Counted from the stretch's first letter, positions 8,512 to 17,030 are shown. The stretch: 64,000 nt of DNA from Martinezella rhizogenes (GCF_007002745.1 NZ_SGNY01000002.1:682001-746000), one strand, 5' to 3'. The notes: generated by a model from the letters alone, not told the origin. Numbers and translations are program-made.

Positions 8512-9153
8512 TTAGCCGTTTAGCCGCAATCCACCAATGAAAAGCTGCTCCAGATGTCGGGCCGCATCTTCAAAACGGCCATCGCCGCCATGCCTGTCAC
8601 CCAGCACCGCCCGCACCTGCACATCAAAATCCGCATAATGCTGGGTGGTCGACCAGATCGAAAAGATGAGATGATAGGGGTCACATTTGGCAATCCGCCC
8701 GGCCTTCACCCAGGCACGGATCACCTCGGCCTTTTCATCCACCAGTTGTTTGAGAGGCCCTTTCAGCTCATCTTCGATATGCGGCGCACCCTGCAGGATT
8801 TCATTGGCGAACAGCCGGCTTTCACGCGGAAAATCCCGCGACATTTCCAGCTTGCGGCGAATATAGGAGCGGATTTCGCTTTCAGGATTACCCTCGGCAT
8901 CAAAAGCCCTGAGCGGATCAAGCCATGTATCCAGCACCCGCTCGATGAGGGCGCGATGCATCGCCTCCTTGGTGCGGAAATAATAAAGCACATTCGGCTT
9001 GGACATGCCGGCCGCCTCGGCAATCTGGTCTATGGTGGAACCACGAAAGCCGTTGATGGAAAAGACACTGAGCGCTGCCTCGAGGATAGCTTCCTGCTTT
9101 TCCTCCTGAATGCGGGTCCGCTTCTGTGTTTTCGCTGCGCGCGGTATGGCCAT
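8512..9153 (-). CDS. rutR: TetR-family regulator, RutR-like
   Basis: A 213-residue TetR repressor. The N-terminal helix-turn-helix spans about residues 25-65 (AALSVFSINGFRGSTIDQIAEAAGMSKPNVLYYF), and the ligand-binding half contains the RutR-like YHLIFSIWSTTQHYADFDVQV. RutR senses uracil/thymine and controls pyrimidine breakdown. This gene is divergent from an amidase-dihydropyrimidinase operon, which fits that role. A close match to the E. coli RutR operator lies in the shared intergenic region at 9288-9303. The start is followed by a basic tail (AIPRAAKTQKRTRIQEEK), as in RutR proteins. The assignment is by homology and context; the ligand is inferred. Confidence 0.82.
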   Translation of the reverse strand: MAIPRAAKTQKRTRIQEEKQEAILEAALSVFSINGFRGSTIDQIAEAAGMSKPNVLYYFRTKEAMHRALIERVLDTWLDPLRAFDAEGNPESEIRSYIRRKLEMSRDFPRESRLFANEILQGAPHIEDELKGPLKQLVDEKAEVIRAWVKAGRIAKCDPYHLIFSIWSTTQHYADFDVQVRAVLGDRHGGDGRFEDAARHLEQLFIGGLRLNG

Positions 9154-9287
9154 TCTCTGCTCTCTGTTTCTTTTCGATGCAATTGCCGCTACAGTATGAT
9201 TAAAAAATAATCGACGCGTACAGTTTAGGCAAAATAGTGCGATTCGTCACAAAAGTCCCTTGCTGACGTCATCGCAAATTTGCATTG

Positions 9288-9303
9288 TTTACCAGCCGGT
9301 CAA
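9288..9303. promoter_or_regulatory. RutR-type operator
   Basis: TTTACCAGCCGGTCAA matches the E. coli RutR consensus TTGACCANNTGGTCAA at 12 of 14 defined positions. It lies 110 bases before the amidase start and about 135 bases before the divergent rutR-like start, where it could control both. Confidence 0.65.
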
Positions 9304-9412
9304 TTTATCCATCATCGCCAGCACAAGGCAATGGCTGTTATCTTAGCCGGCAAAAACAGGAACGGCACAAGCTTTGCTTCGATAAAAACAAAACAGGTGA
9401 GGACGACATTTC

Positions 9413-10660
9413 ATGGCGGCGGGTAAGAACTTGACGGTCAATGGCGACCGTCTGTGGGATAGTCTGATGGACATGGCGAAGATCGGCCCCGGCATCGCCG
9501 GCGGCAATAATCGCCGCACACTGACGGATGAGGACGGAGAAGGCCGCCATCTGTTCAAGCGCTGGTGCGAGGCGGCGGGCCTGACGCTTGGCGTCGACCG
9601 CATGGGCACCATGTTCGCCACCCGCGCCGGTGAGGATCCGGACGCGCTTCCTGTCTATATCGGCAGCCATCTCGATACCCAGCCGACGGGCGGCAAATAT
9701 GACGGCGTGCTCGGTGTGCTGGCCGGGCTGGAGGTGGTGCGCAGCCTCAACGACCTCAACATCAAAACCCGGCACCCCATCGTTGTCACCAACTGGTCGA
9801 ACGAGGAAGGCGCGCGTTTTGCGCCCGCCATGCTGGCATCAGGCGTCTTTGCCGGCATCCATGATCTCGATTACGCCTACAGCCGCACCGATACAGACGG
9901 CAAGACCTATGGCGACGAGCTGAAACGCATCGGCTGGCTGGGCGAGGAAGATGTCGGCGCGCGTAAAATGCACGCCTATTTCGAATATCACATCGAACAG
10001 GGACCCATTCTGGAGGCGCAGGACAAACAGATCGGCGTCGTCACCCATTGCCAGGGCCTGTGGTGGCTGGAAGTGACACTGACCGGCAAGGAGGCCCATA
10101 CCGGCTCCACGCCGATGGCCATGCGCGTCAATGCCGGCCTTGCCGCGGCCCGCATTCTCGAAAAGGTGCAGGAAGTGGCAATGGCCCACCAGCCGGGCGC
10201 TGTCGCCGGCGTCGGCCAGATGATCTTCACCCCCAATTCCCGCAATGTGCTGCCCGGCAAAGTGGTTTTCACCATCGACCTTCGAACACCGTCTCAGGCG
10301 AAACTGGACAGCATGCGCGCCATTTTCGAGCGCGAGGTGCCAGTGATCGCCGAAGAACTCGGCGTCGGCTGCGCGATCGAAGCCATCGGCCATTTCGACC
10401 CCGTCACCTTCGATCCGGTTCTGGTCGGCCGCGTGCGCACTGCTGCCGAAAAACTCGGCTACAGCCACATGGACATCATCTCCGGCGCCGGCCACGATGC
10501 CTGCTGGACCGCAAGGGTCGCCCCCTCCACCATGATCTTCTGCCCCTGCGTGGACGGGCTTTCCCACAACGAAGCGGAAGAGATTTCGCCCGAATGGGCA
10601 AAGGCCGGTTGCGACGTGCTGCTGCATGCGGTGCTGGAGACGGCGGAGATCGTGGAATGA
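9413..10660 (+). CDS. N-carbamoyl-beta-alanine / N-carbamoyl-L-amino-acid amidase (M20 family)
   Basis: A 415-residue cytosolic metal-dependent amidohydrolase. It releases CO2 and NH3 from N-carbamoyl amino acids, the last step of reductive pyrimidine or hydantoin breakdown. M20 metal-site motifs are present: GSHLDTQPTGGKYDG (H86, D97) and SNEEGARF with the catalytic Glu. Further motifs are EYHIEQGPILE, GKEAHTGSTPM, and the C-terminal SGAGHDA and SHNEAEE. Family enzymes from Agrobacterium act on N-carbamoyl-beta-alanine and on N-carbamoyl-L-amino acids, so both substrates are possible. It is first gene of the plus-strand operon facing the RutR-like repressor. Confidence 0.9.
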   Translation: MAAGKNLTVNGDRLWDSLMDMAKIGPGIAGGNNRRTLTDEDGEGRHLFKRWCEAAGLTLGVDRMGTMFATRAGEDPDALPVYIGSHLDTQPTGGKYDGVLGVLAGLEVVRSLNDLNIKTRHPIVVTNWSNEEGARFAPAMLASGVFAGIHDLDYAYSRTDTDGKTYGDELKRIGWLGEEDVGARKMHAYFEYHIEQGPILEAQDKQIGVVTHCQGLWWLEVTLTGKEAHTGSTPMAMRVNAGLAAARILEKVQEVAMAHQPGAVAGVGQMIFTPNSRNVLPGKVVFTIDLRTPSQAKLDSMRAIFEREVPVIAEELGVGCAIEAIGHFDPVTFDPVLVGRVRTAAEKLGYSHMDIISGAGHDACWTARVAPSTMIFCPCVDGLSHNEAEEISPEWAKAGCDVLLHAVLETAEIVE

Positions 10661-10676
10661 TCGTACCAACGAGGCC

Positions 10677-10845
10677 AAGCCCCCTCATCCGACCCTTCGG
10701 GCCACCTTCTCCCCGGCGGGGAGAAGAAACCCGTGGCAAGCCCCTCACCCCGACCATCGACGTCACAGAAATATGCGACGGTTCCTCCCAATTCTTCTCC
10801 CCGCCGGGGAGAAGGTGGCCCGAAGGGCCGGATGAGGGGGCAAGG
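10677..10845. repeat. Type A palindromic repeat (RIME-like), inside-out copy
   Basis: Two inverted arms (10677-10730 and 10792-10845), each about 50 bases, built from the blocks CCCTCATCCGACCCTTCGGG and CCTTCTCCCC(GG)CGGGGAGAAG. Unlike the other five type A copies in the window, the GAGAAGAA ends face inward and the GATGAGGGGG ends outward, and both arms carry the GGCCCGAAGGG flavour. The right arm ends four bases before the DUF559 start codon. Confidence 0.85.
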
Positions 10846-10848
10846 GTC

Positions 10849-11283
10849 ATGGCAGACCATACCGGTAAAAAAGCAGCAAAACGCCACTCAGGCAAAACTG
10901 CACAAGCCCGAAAACTCCGCCGCGACGAGACCGACGCCGAATACCGCCTCTGGTACGAACTGAAGGACCGGCGGTTGAACGGTTTCAAATTCGGCCGACA
11001 AGTCCCTCTTGGCCCTTACATCGCCGATTTCGTCTGCCGCGAACAAATGCTGGTTGTCGAGCTTGACGGATCACAGCACGCCTCTTCCATGCATGACCGG
11101 CAAAGAACGCTCTGGCTTAACAATCACGGCTATGCAGTTCTACGGTTCTGGAACCACGAAATCTTCGAAGAGCTTTCCTTTACGCTCAACACCATCCTCG
11201 CCGTGCTGAACACTAAGACTTTCCCGCCTAATCATCCCGACCGCTATTCGCCAGCCCTCGCCACCGGGAACACAGTTCAATGA
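10849..11283 (+). CDS. DUF559 endonuclease-like protein (VSR/restriction-endonuclease fold)
   Basis: A 144-residue basic protein. The DUF559 core runs ARKLRRDETDAEYRLWYELK, then GFKFGRQVPLGPYIADFVC and LVVELDGSQH, with the acidic catalytic-type pair D (IADFVC) and E-x-D (VELDG), then the terminal VLRFWNHEIFEE. This resembles very-short-patch-repair and PD-(D/E)XK nucleases. ATG 10849 lies just outside the right arm of a palindromic repeat, and its stop overlaps the dihydropyrimidinase start (ATGA 11280). It interrupts an otherwise coherent catabolic operon, suggesting insertion. The biological substrate is unknown. Confidence 0.82.
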   Translation: MADHTGKKAAKRHSGKTAQARKLRRDETDAEYRLWYELKDRRLNGFKFGRQVPLGPYIADFVCREQMLVVELDGSQHASSMHDRQRTLWLNNHGYAVLRFWNHEIFEELSFTLNTILAVLNTKTFPPNHPDRYSPALATGNTVQ

Positions 11284-12737
11284 CCGCCACCATCATCAAG
11301 AACGGCACCATCGTTACCGCCGACCTCACCTACAAGGCCGATGTAAAAATCGAAGGTGGCAAAATCACCGAGATCGGGCTTGATCTCACCGGCGGCACCA
11401 TCCTCGATGCTACCGGATGTTACGTCATGCCCGGCGGCATCGATCCGCATGTGCATCTGGAAATGCCGTTCATGGGCACCTATTCCGCCGATGATTTCGA
11501 GAGCGGCACGCGGGCGGCACTGGCCGGCGGAACAACCATGGTGGTGGATTTTTGCCTGCCGGAGCCCGCCCAACCGCTTCTCGACGCCCTGCAGCGCTGG
11601 GACAACAAGGCGACGCGGGCCAATTGCGACTATTCCTTCCACATGGCCGTTACCTGGTGGGGCGAGCAGGTCTTCAACGACATGAAGACAGTGGTTCTGG
11701 AAAAGGGCATCAACTCCTTCAAGCACTTCATGGCCTATAAGGGCGCACTGATGGTGAATGACGACGAGATGTTCGCCTCTTTCTCGCGCTGCGCCGAACT
11801 GGGCGCCCTTCCCTTCGTGCATGCGGAAAACGGCGATATCGTCGCGCAGATGCAGGAGAAGCTGATGGCGGAAGGCAATACCGGGCCGGAAGCGCATGCC
11901 TATTCCCGCCCGCCCTCGGTGGAAGGCGAGGCCACCAACCGCGCCATCATCATCGCCGATATGGCCGGCGCGCCGCTTTACGTCGTCCACACCTCCTGCG
12001 AGCAGGCGCATGAAGCGATCCGCCGCGCCCGCCAAAACGGCATGCGGGTTTATGGCGAGCCACTGATCCAGCACCTGATCCTCGATGAAAGCGAATATGC
12101 CAATCCCGACTGGGATCACGCCGCCCGCCGGGTCATGTCGCCGCCCTTCCGCAACCGCCAGCATCAGGACAGTCTCTGGGCGGGTCTCGCCTCCGGGTCG
12201 CTGCAATGTGTGGCGACCGACCATTGCGCCTTCACCACCCAGCAGAAACGCTTCGGGCTGGGTGATTTCCGCAAGATACCAAACGGCACCGGCGGGCTCG
12301 AAGATCGCATGCCGCTGCTTTGGACCCATGGTGTGGTGACCGGACGTCTGACGATGAACGAATTCGTCGCCGTCACCTCCACCAACATCGCCAAGATCCT
12401 CAATATCTATCCGAAAAAGGGCGCAATCCTCGTTGGCAGCGATGCCGATATCGTCGTCTGGGATCCGGCACTGAAAAAGACCATCAGCGCGGCGAGCCAG
12501 CAATCGGCCATCGATTACAATGTCTTTGAGGGACAGAAGATCAGGGGGCTGCCGCGCTTCACCCTGTCGCGCGGTCTCGTCAGCATCGAGGAGGGCAGCA
12601 TCGAAACCCAGCCGGGCCACGGCCAGTTTATCGCCCGCGATCCCTACCCCGCCGTCAGCCGGGCGCTTTCCACCTGGAAGGAACTTGTTTCGCCGCGCCG
12701 GGTGGAACGCAGCGGCATTCCGGCATCGGGTGTGTGA
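11280..12737 (+). CDS. hydA: Dihydropyrimidinase / hydantoinase
   Basis: A 485-residue cyclic amidohydrolase that opens dihydrouracil, dihydrothymine or 5-substituted hydantoins to N-carbamoyl amino acids, the substrate of the upstream amidase. The binuclear zinc site is intact: H57 and H59 in DPHVHLE, K154 (carbamylated Lys) in FKHFMAYKG, then FVHAENGD, YVVHTSCEQ, and the catalytic Asp in ATDHCAF. Translation is coupled to the DUF559 gene by ATGA. Dihydropyrimidine dehydrogenase (the preceding step) is not in this window, so the pathway is incomplete here or uses imported dihydropyrimidines/hydantoins. Confidence 0.93.
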   Translation: MTATIIKNGTIVTADLTYKADVKIEGGKITEIGLDLTGGTILDATGCYVMPGGIDPHVHLEMPFMGTYSADDFESGTRAALAGGTTMVVDFCLPEPAQPLLDALQRWDNKATRANCDYSFHMAVTWWGEQVFNDMKTVVLEKGINSFKHFMAYKGALMVNDDEMFASFSRCAELGALPFVHAENGDIVAQMQEKLMAEGNTGPEAHAYSRPPSVEGEATNRAIIIADMAGAPLYVVHTSCEQAHEAIRRARQNGMRVYGEPLIQHLILDESEYANPDWDHAARRVMSPPFRNRQHQDSLWAGLASGSLQCVATDHCAFTTQQKRFGLGDFRKIPNGTGGLEDRMPLLWTHGVVTGRLTMNEFVAVTSTNIAKILNIYPKKGAILVGSDADIVVWDPALKKTISAASQQSAIDYNVFEGQKIRGLPRFTLSRGLVSIEEGSIETQPGHGQFIARDPYPAVSRALSTWKELVSPRRVERSGIPASGV

Positions 12738-12739
12738 TC

Positions 12740-13177
12740 ATGAGCACTGAAGCAAAACGTGAAATCATCATCGCCGCTGCCGTTCTTTTAAACGAGCGGC
12801 GGCAAATGCTGGTGGTGCGCAAGCGCGGCACCACACAATTCATGCAACCGGGCGGCAAGATCGACCCCGGGGAAACGCCGGAACAGGCCCTGCGCCGCGA
12901 ACTTGCCGAGGAAATCGGCCTGACCTTGCCAGACCATGCCGTTCATTATGAGGGCGTCTTTCGGGAGGAAGCCGCCAATGAGCCGGGGGCCGATGTCGTT
13001 GCCCATGCTTTTACAGCCAGACTTCATACCGAGGTCCTGCCGCAGGCGGAAATTGAGGAAGTGCGCTGGCTCGATCTCGACACCACGCCCGATCTGCCGA
13101 TCGCCAGACTCACCGAAACCCGCATGCTGCCATTGGCGCTCGCGGCCCTGACGGAAAGCGAAACCAAGCCACGATGA
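12740..13177 (+). CDS. Nudix hydrolase
   Basis: A 145-residue Nudix protein. The Nudix box GGKIDPGETPEQALRRELAE followed by EIGL fits G-x5-E-x7-REUxEExGU. ATG 12740 is used; a GTG at 12734 overlapping the dihydropyrimidinase stop is possible. It is coupled to the downstream ABC ATPase by ATGA at 13174. Nudix enzymes hydrolyse nucleoside diphosphates linked to another moiety; whether this one works on pyrimidine nucleotides, as its operon might suggest, cannot be told. Confidence 0.85.
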   Translation: MSTEAKREIIIAAAVLLNERRQMLVVRKRGTTQFMQPGGKIDPGETPEQALRRELAEEIGLTLPDHAVHYEGVFREEAANEPGADVVAHAFTARLHTEVLPQAEIEEVRWLDLDTTPDLPIARLTETRMLPLALAALTESETKPR

Positions 13178-13968
13178 ATCCGGCCTCCCCCTATTCCGTC
13201 GTTTCCGCCAAAAATCTCGGCCTCACCTTCGAAACGGGGGATGGGCCGGTACATGCGCTGTCCAATGTCGATCTCGAAGTCGGCAAGGGCGAATTCGTCT
13301 CCTTCATCGGCCCGTCGGGTTGCGGCAAGACCACCTTTCTGAGGGTCATTGCCGATCTCGAAAAACACACATCGGGAGAGATCACCGTCAACGGCACGAC
13401 GCCGGAAAACGCCCGTCGGGACCGATCCTACGGTTATGTCTTTCAGGCCGCAGCACTTTATCCCTGGCGCAGCATCGAAAAGAATATCGCTTTGCCGCTC
13501 GAAATCATGGGTTACACCAAAGCCCAGCAGCGCGAACGCATTGAGCGTACGATGGACCTCGTCAACCTCAACGGTTTCGGCAAGAAATACCCCTGGCAAC
13601 TCTCGGGCGGCATGCAGCAGCGCGCCTCCATCGCCCGCGCACTCGCCTTCGATGCCGACCTGCTGCTGATGGACGAACCCTTCGGCGCGCTCGACGAAAT
13701 TGTCCGCGATCATCTGAACGAACAGCTGCTGAAACTCTGGGATACGACCGGCAAGACCATCTGCTTCGTCACCCATTCCATTCCGGAAGCGGTTTATCTC
13801 TCGACGAAAATTGTCGTCATGTCGCCGCGGCCGGGGAGAGTAACGGATGTGATCACATCCACCTTGCCTCGGGAAAGGCCGCTGGAAATTCGCGAGACAC
13901 CGGAGTTTCTGGCGATTGCGCATCGGGTGCGTGAGGGGTTGAAGGCGGGGCATAGCTATGAGGGGTGA
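13174..13968 (+). CDS. ABC transporter ATPase (nitrate/taurine/NMT1 importer class)
   Basis: A 264-residue ATPase of the SsuB/TauB/ThiZ type. Walker A is GPSGCGKTT (from residue 46), the Q-loop YVFQAAALYPWRS, the signature LSGGMQQRASIARAL, Walker B DLLLMDEPFGALD and the switch VTHSI. It energises the two downstream permeases with the periplasmic NMT1/THI5-like protein. ATGA coupling to the Nudix gene puts the importer in the pyrimidine-catabolism operon. Confidence 0.92.
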   Translation: MNPASPYSVVSAKNLGLTFETGDGPVHALSNVDLEVGKGEFVSFIGPSGCGKTTFLRVIADLEKHTSGEITVNGTTPENARRDRSYGYVFQAAALYPWRSIEKNIALPLEIMGYTKAQQRERIERTMDLVNLNGFGKKYPWQLSGGMQQRASIARALAFDADLLLMDEPFGALDEIVRDHLNEQLLKLWDTTGKTICFVTHSIPEAVYLSTKIVVMSPRPGRVTDVITSTLPRERPLEIRETPEFLAIAHRVREGLKAGHSYEG

Positions 13969-13997
13969 TGCTGGAAAAGACGCCGCTGCGGCAGGCG

Positions 13998-14157
13998 TTA
14001 CCCCCCTCTGCCCTGCCGGGCATCTCCCCCACAAGGAGGGAGATCGGCAAGGCGCGATTTCGCCACTCCATTCTCAAGCTTTCAGATGGACGAGAGCTCA
14101 CAACGAGTCGATCTCCCCCCTTGAGGGGGAGATGCTCGGCAGTGCAGAGGGGGGTAA
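13998..14157. repeat. Type B palindromic repeat
   Basis: Inverted arms of about 45 bases: CCCCCCTCTGCCCTGCCGGG then CATCTCCCCC at the left, and its near-complement ending GCAGAGGGGGGTAA at the right. The internal spacer is about 60 bases. It fills most of the 237-base gap between the ATPase and first permease gene without breaking the gene order. Other copies are at 39105 and 56499. Confidence 0.85.
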
Positions 14158-14205
14158 ACCGCGCCCTCGGAGCAAACGTAACCCCCACCAACCGAGGGTC
14201 AACCA

Positions 14206-15081
14206 ATGACCCTCCTCCGCCACCACATCCTCCCCATCCTCACCGTCCTCCTCGCCATCCTCATCGTCTGGCACCTCGCCGTCATCTATCTCAACATGCC
14301 CTTCGCCCGCGATCAGGCCGCCCGCGCCGGCCAGACGCCGAGCTTCTCGCAGCTCCTGCCGCAAACCTTCGCGCAGGAGCGCCCGGTCCTCCCCGCCCCG
14401 CACCAGATCGCCGCCGAACTCTGGGACACCACCGTCAACAAGGCCATCACCTCCAAGCGCAGCCTCGTCTATCATGCCGGCGTTACGCTCTCCGCCACGC
14501 TGCTCGGTTTCGCCATCGGCGCGGTCCTCGGCATCCTGCTCGCCGTCGCCATCATCCATAACCGCGCCATGGATCGCTCCGTCATGCCGTGGATCATCGC
14601 CAGCCAGACGATCCCCATCCTCGCCATTGCGCCGATGATCATCGTCGTCCTGAATTCCATCGGCATTTCCGGCCTGCTGCCGAAGGCGCTGATTTCCACC
14701 TACCTTTCCTTCTTTCCCATCGTCGTCGGCATGGTGAAGGGCCTGAGAAGTCCCGAAACCATCCAGCTGGACCTGATGCACACCTATAATGCCTCGCCTG
14801 CGCAAATCTTCTGGAAGCTGCGCTGGCCCGCCGCACTGCCCTATCTCTTCACCTCGCTGAAGATCGCCATTGCCATTGCGCTGGTCGGCGCCATCGTCGG
14901 TGAATTGCCCACAGGAGCCGTCGCCGGTCTCGGCGCGCGGCTGCTTTCCGGCTCCTATTATGGCCAGACGGTGCAGATATGGGCGGCGCTGTTCATGGCC
15001 GCCGGTGTCGCAGCGCTTCTGGTGTCCATTATCGGCATCGCCCACGCGGCAGTCCTGAAACGAATGGGAGCAAGGCCATGA
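14206..15081 (+). CDS. ABC transporter permease
   Basis: A 291-residue BPD_transp_1 permease with an N-terminal TM (ILPILTVLLAILIVWHLAVIY), a 70-residue external segment and five more helices. The EAA-loop (TYNASPAQIFWKLRWPAALPYL) contacts the ATPase. Its stop overlaps the second permease start (ATGA 15078). Together they form the heterodimeric channel of the NMT1-type importer. Confidence 0.9.
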   Translation: MTLLRHHILPILTVLLAILIVWHLAVIYLNMPFARDQAARAGQTPSFSQLLPQTFAQERPVLPAPHQIAAELWDTTVNKAITSKRSLVYHAGVTLSATLLGFAIGAVLGILLAVAIIHNRAMDRSVMPWIIASQTIPILAIAPMIIVVLNSIGISGLLPKALISTYLSFFPIVVGMVKGLRSPETIQLDLMHTYNASPAQIFWKLRWPAALPYLFTSLKIAIAIALVGAIVGELPTGAVAGLGARLLSGSYYGQTVQIWAALFMAAGVAALLVSIIGIAHAAVLKRMGARP

Positions 15082-15950
15082 CGAACCCCTTCTGGTTTAT
15101 CGGCGCGATCCTGTTCTGGCTTGCCGCCTGGGCCTTCAACGAATGGCTGGTGCGCCGCCGCTTCGTTTCCCCCTCGGCAAAGCGCATCAGCCGCATCGCC
15201 GTGCCGCTCCTCTTCGGATTGGCCATCCTCGTCTTGTGGGAAGGTGTGGTCCGTGGTTTTTCCGTACCGCCCATCCTGCTGCCGGCCCCCAGCGCCATCC
15301 TCGCGCGCCTCGCCAGCTCCCTGCCGATCCTCTGGGCGGATTTCCGCCAGACTTTCCTCAAATCGGTGCTGACGGGCTATGTGCTCGGCTGCGGCCTCGG
15401 CTTTGCCGTCGCCATCCTCATCGACCGTTCGCCCTTCCTCCAGCGCGGGCTGCTGCCCATCGGCAATTTCGTCTCCGCTCTGCCTGTCGTCGGCATCGCC
15501 CCCATCATGGTCATGTGGTTCGGCTTCGACTGGCAGTCGAAAGTCGCCGTCGTCGTCATCATGACCTTCTTTCCGATGCTGGTGAACACGGTGCAGGGGC
15601 TTGCCGCTTCCAGCCACATGGAACGCGACCTGATGCGCACCTATGCCGCCGGCTGGTGGCAGACACTGGTGAAGCTGCGCCTGCCCGCCGCCTGGCCCTT
15701 CATCTTCAACGCGCTGAAAATCAACTCCACGCTGGCGCTGATCGGCGCCATCGTCGCGGAATTCTTCGGCACACCCATCGTCGGCATGGGTTTCCGCATC
15801 TCGGCGGAAATGGGCCGCAGCAATGTCGATATGGTCTGGGCCGAAATCGCGGTCGCCGCGCTCGCAGGCTCCGGCTTTTACGGTCTGGTGGCGCTCGCGG
15901 AGCGGGCCGTCACCTTCTGGCATCCGTCCGTCCGTGGGGGACGAACGTAA
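15078..15950 (+). CDS. ABC transporter permease, second subunit
   Basis: A 290-residue BPD_transp_1 permease with about seven hydrophobic segments and an EAA-type loop (TYAAGWWQTLVKLRLPAAWP). GGGAGCAAGGCC precedes ATG 15078, which overlaps the stop of the first permease. A longer frame from 14979 overlaps the upstream gene and is not used. Confidence 0.9.
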   Translation: MTNPFWFIGAILFWLAAWAFNEWLVRRRFVSPSAKRISRIAVPLLFGLAILVLWEGVVRGFSVPPILLPAPSAILARLASSLPILWADFRQTFLKSVLTGYVLGCGLGFAVAILIDRSPFLQRGLLPIGNFVSALPVVGIAPIMVMWFGFDWQSKVAVVVIMTFFPMLVNTVQGLAASSHMERDLMRTYAAGWWQTLVKLRLPAAWPFIFNALKINSTLALIGAIVAEFFGTPIVGMGFRISAEMGRSNVDMVWAEIAVAALAGSGFYGLVALAERAVTFWHPSVRGGRT

Positions 15951-15971
15951 ATAACGAAAAAGGGAACAGCG

Positions 15972-16964
15972 ATGAAAATGAAACTTGCATCCATGCTTCT
16001 TGCCGGCGCGTCAGTGATGACGGCATTCAGTGCGCAGGCCGCCGACAAGATTACCCTGCAGCTGAAATGGGTGACCCAGGCGCAATTCGCCGGTTATTAC
16101 GTTGCCAAGGACAAGGGCTTTTATGAAGCCGAAGGCCTTGACGTCGATATCAAGCCGGGCGGCCCAGACATTGCGCCCGCACAGGTTCTGGCCGGTGGCG
16201 GCGCTGACGTGATCGTCGACTGGCTGCCATCCGCACTCGCCACCCGTGAAAAGGGCGTGCCGCTGGTCAACATTGCCCAGCCGTTCAAATCGTCGGGCAT
16301 GATGCTCACCTGCCTGAAAGAAACCGGCATCACCAAACCGGATGATTTTAAGGGCAAGACGCTCGGCGTCTGGTTCTTCGGCAATGAATATCCGTTCCTG
16401 TCATGGATGGCGCACCTGAAAATACCGACCACCGGCGGCGCAGATGGCGTTACCGTTCTCAAGCAGGGTTTCAACGTCGATCCACTGCTGCAGAAACAGG
16501 CCGCCTGCATTTCCACCATGACCTATAATGAATACGGTCAGGTCCTCGATGCCGGCATCAAGCCGGAAGACCTCGTCACCTTCAAATATGAGGACGAAGG
16601 CGTGGCGACGCTGGAAGACGGGCTTTACGTTCTCGAAGACAAGCTGAAGGACGCCAAATTCAAGGAAGACATGGTCAAATTCGTCCGTGCCTCGATGAAG
16701 GGCTGGAAGTGGGCGGAAGAAAACCCTGACGATGCCGCAGATATCGTTCTCGAAAACGACGCCTCAGGCGCCCAGACCGAAAAGCACCAGAAGCGCATGA
16801 TGGGCGAAGTCGCCAAGCTGACTGCCGGCTCGAAAGGCGCGCTCGACAAGGCGGATTACGAACGCACCGTCAAGACGCTGCTCGGCGGCGGGTCCGACCC
16901 GGTCATTACCAGGGAACCCTCCGGCGCCTATACCACCGAAATCACCGACGCGGCGCTGAAATAG
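15972..16964 (+). CDS. NMT1/THI5-like periplasmic substrate-binding protein
   Basis: A 330-residue secreted binding protein with a Sec signal peptide (MKMKLASMLLAGASVMTAFSAQA|AD). The mature start ITLQLKWVTQAQFAGYYVAK is typical of NMT1/THI5-like proteins that bind pyrimidine-type or other heterocyclic ligands; the FYEAEGLDVDIKPGG segment follows. AAAAAGGGAACAGCG lies before ATG 15972. It is the last gene of the operon and is followed by a strong terminator. Location with dihydropyrimidinase and N-carbamoyl amidase suggests import of a pyrimidine, dihydropyrimidine or hydantoin; this is inference. Confidence 0.88.
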   Translation: MKMKLASMLLAGASVMTAFSAQAADKITLQLKWVTQAQFAGYYVAKDKGFYEAEGLDVDIKPGGPDIAPAQVLAGGGADVIVDWLPSALATREKGVPLVNIAQPFKSSGMMLTCLKETGITKPDDFKGKTLGVWFFGNEYPFLSWMAHLKIPTTGGADGVTVLKQGFNVDPLLQKQAACISTMTYNEYGQVLDAGIKPEDLVTFKYEDEGVATLEDGLYVLEDKLKDAKFKEDMVKFVRASMKGWKWAEENPDDAADIVLENDASGAQTEKHQKRMMGEVAKLTAGSKGALDKADYERTVKTLLGGGSDPVITREPSGAYTTEITDAALK

Positions 16965-16984
16965 TCTGAGGCGGGAAGATAAGA

Positions 16985-17012
16985 TCGCGCGGCGATGACC
17001 GCGCGATTTTGT
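16985..17012 (+). terminator. Intrinsic terminator of the pyrimidine operon
   Basis: Nine-base perfect stem ATCGCGCGG / CCGCGCGAT with a six-base loop, followed by TTTTGTT, 20 bases after the binding-protein stop. Confidence 0.85.
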
Positions 17013-17030
17013 TGAATGACGACCTCTCCT

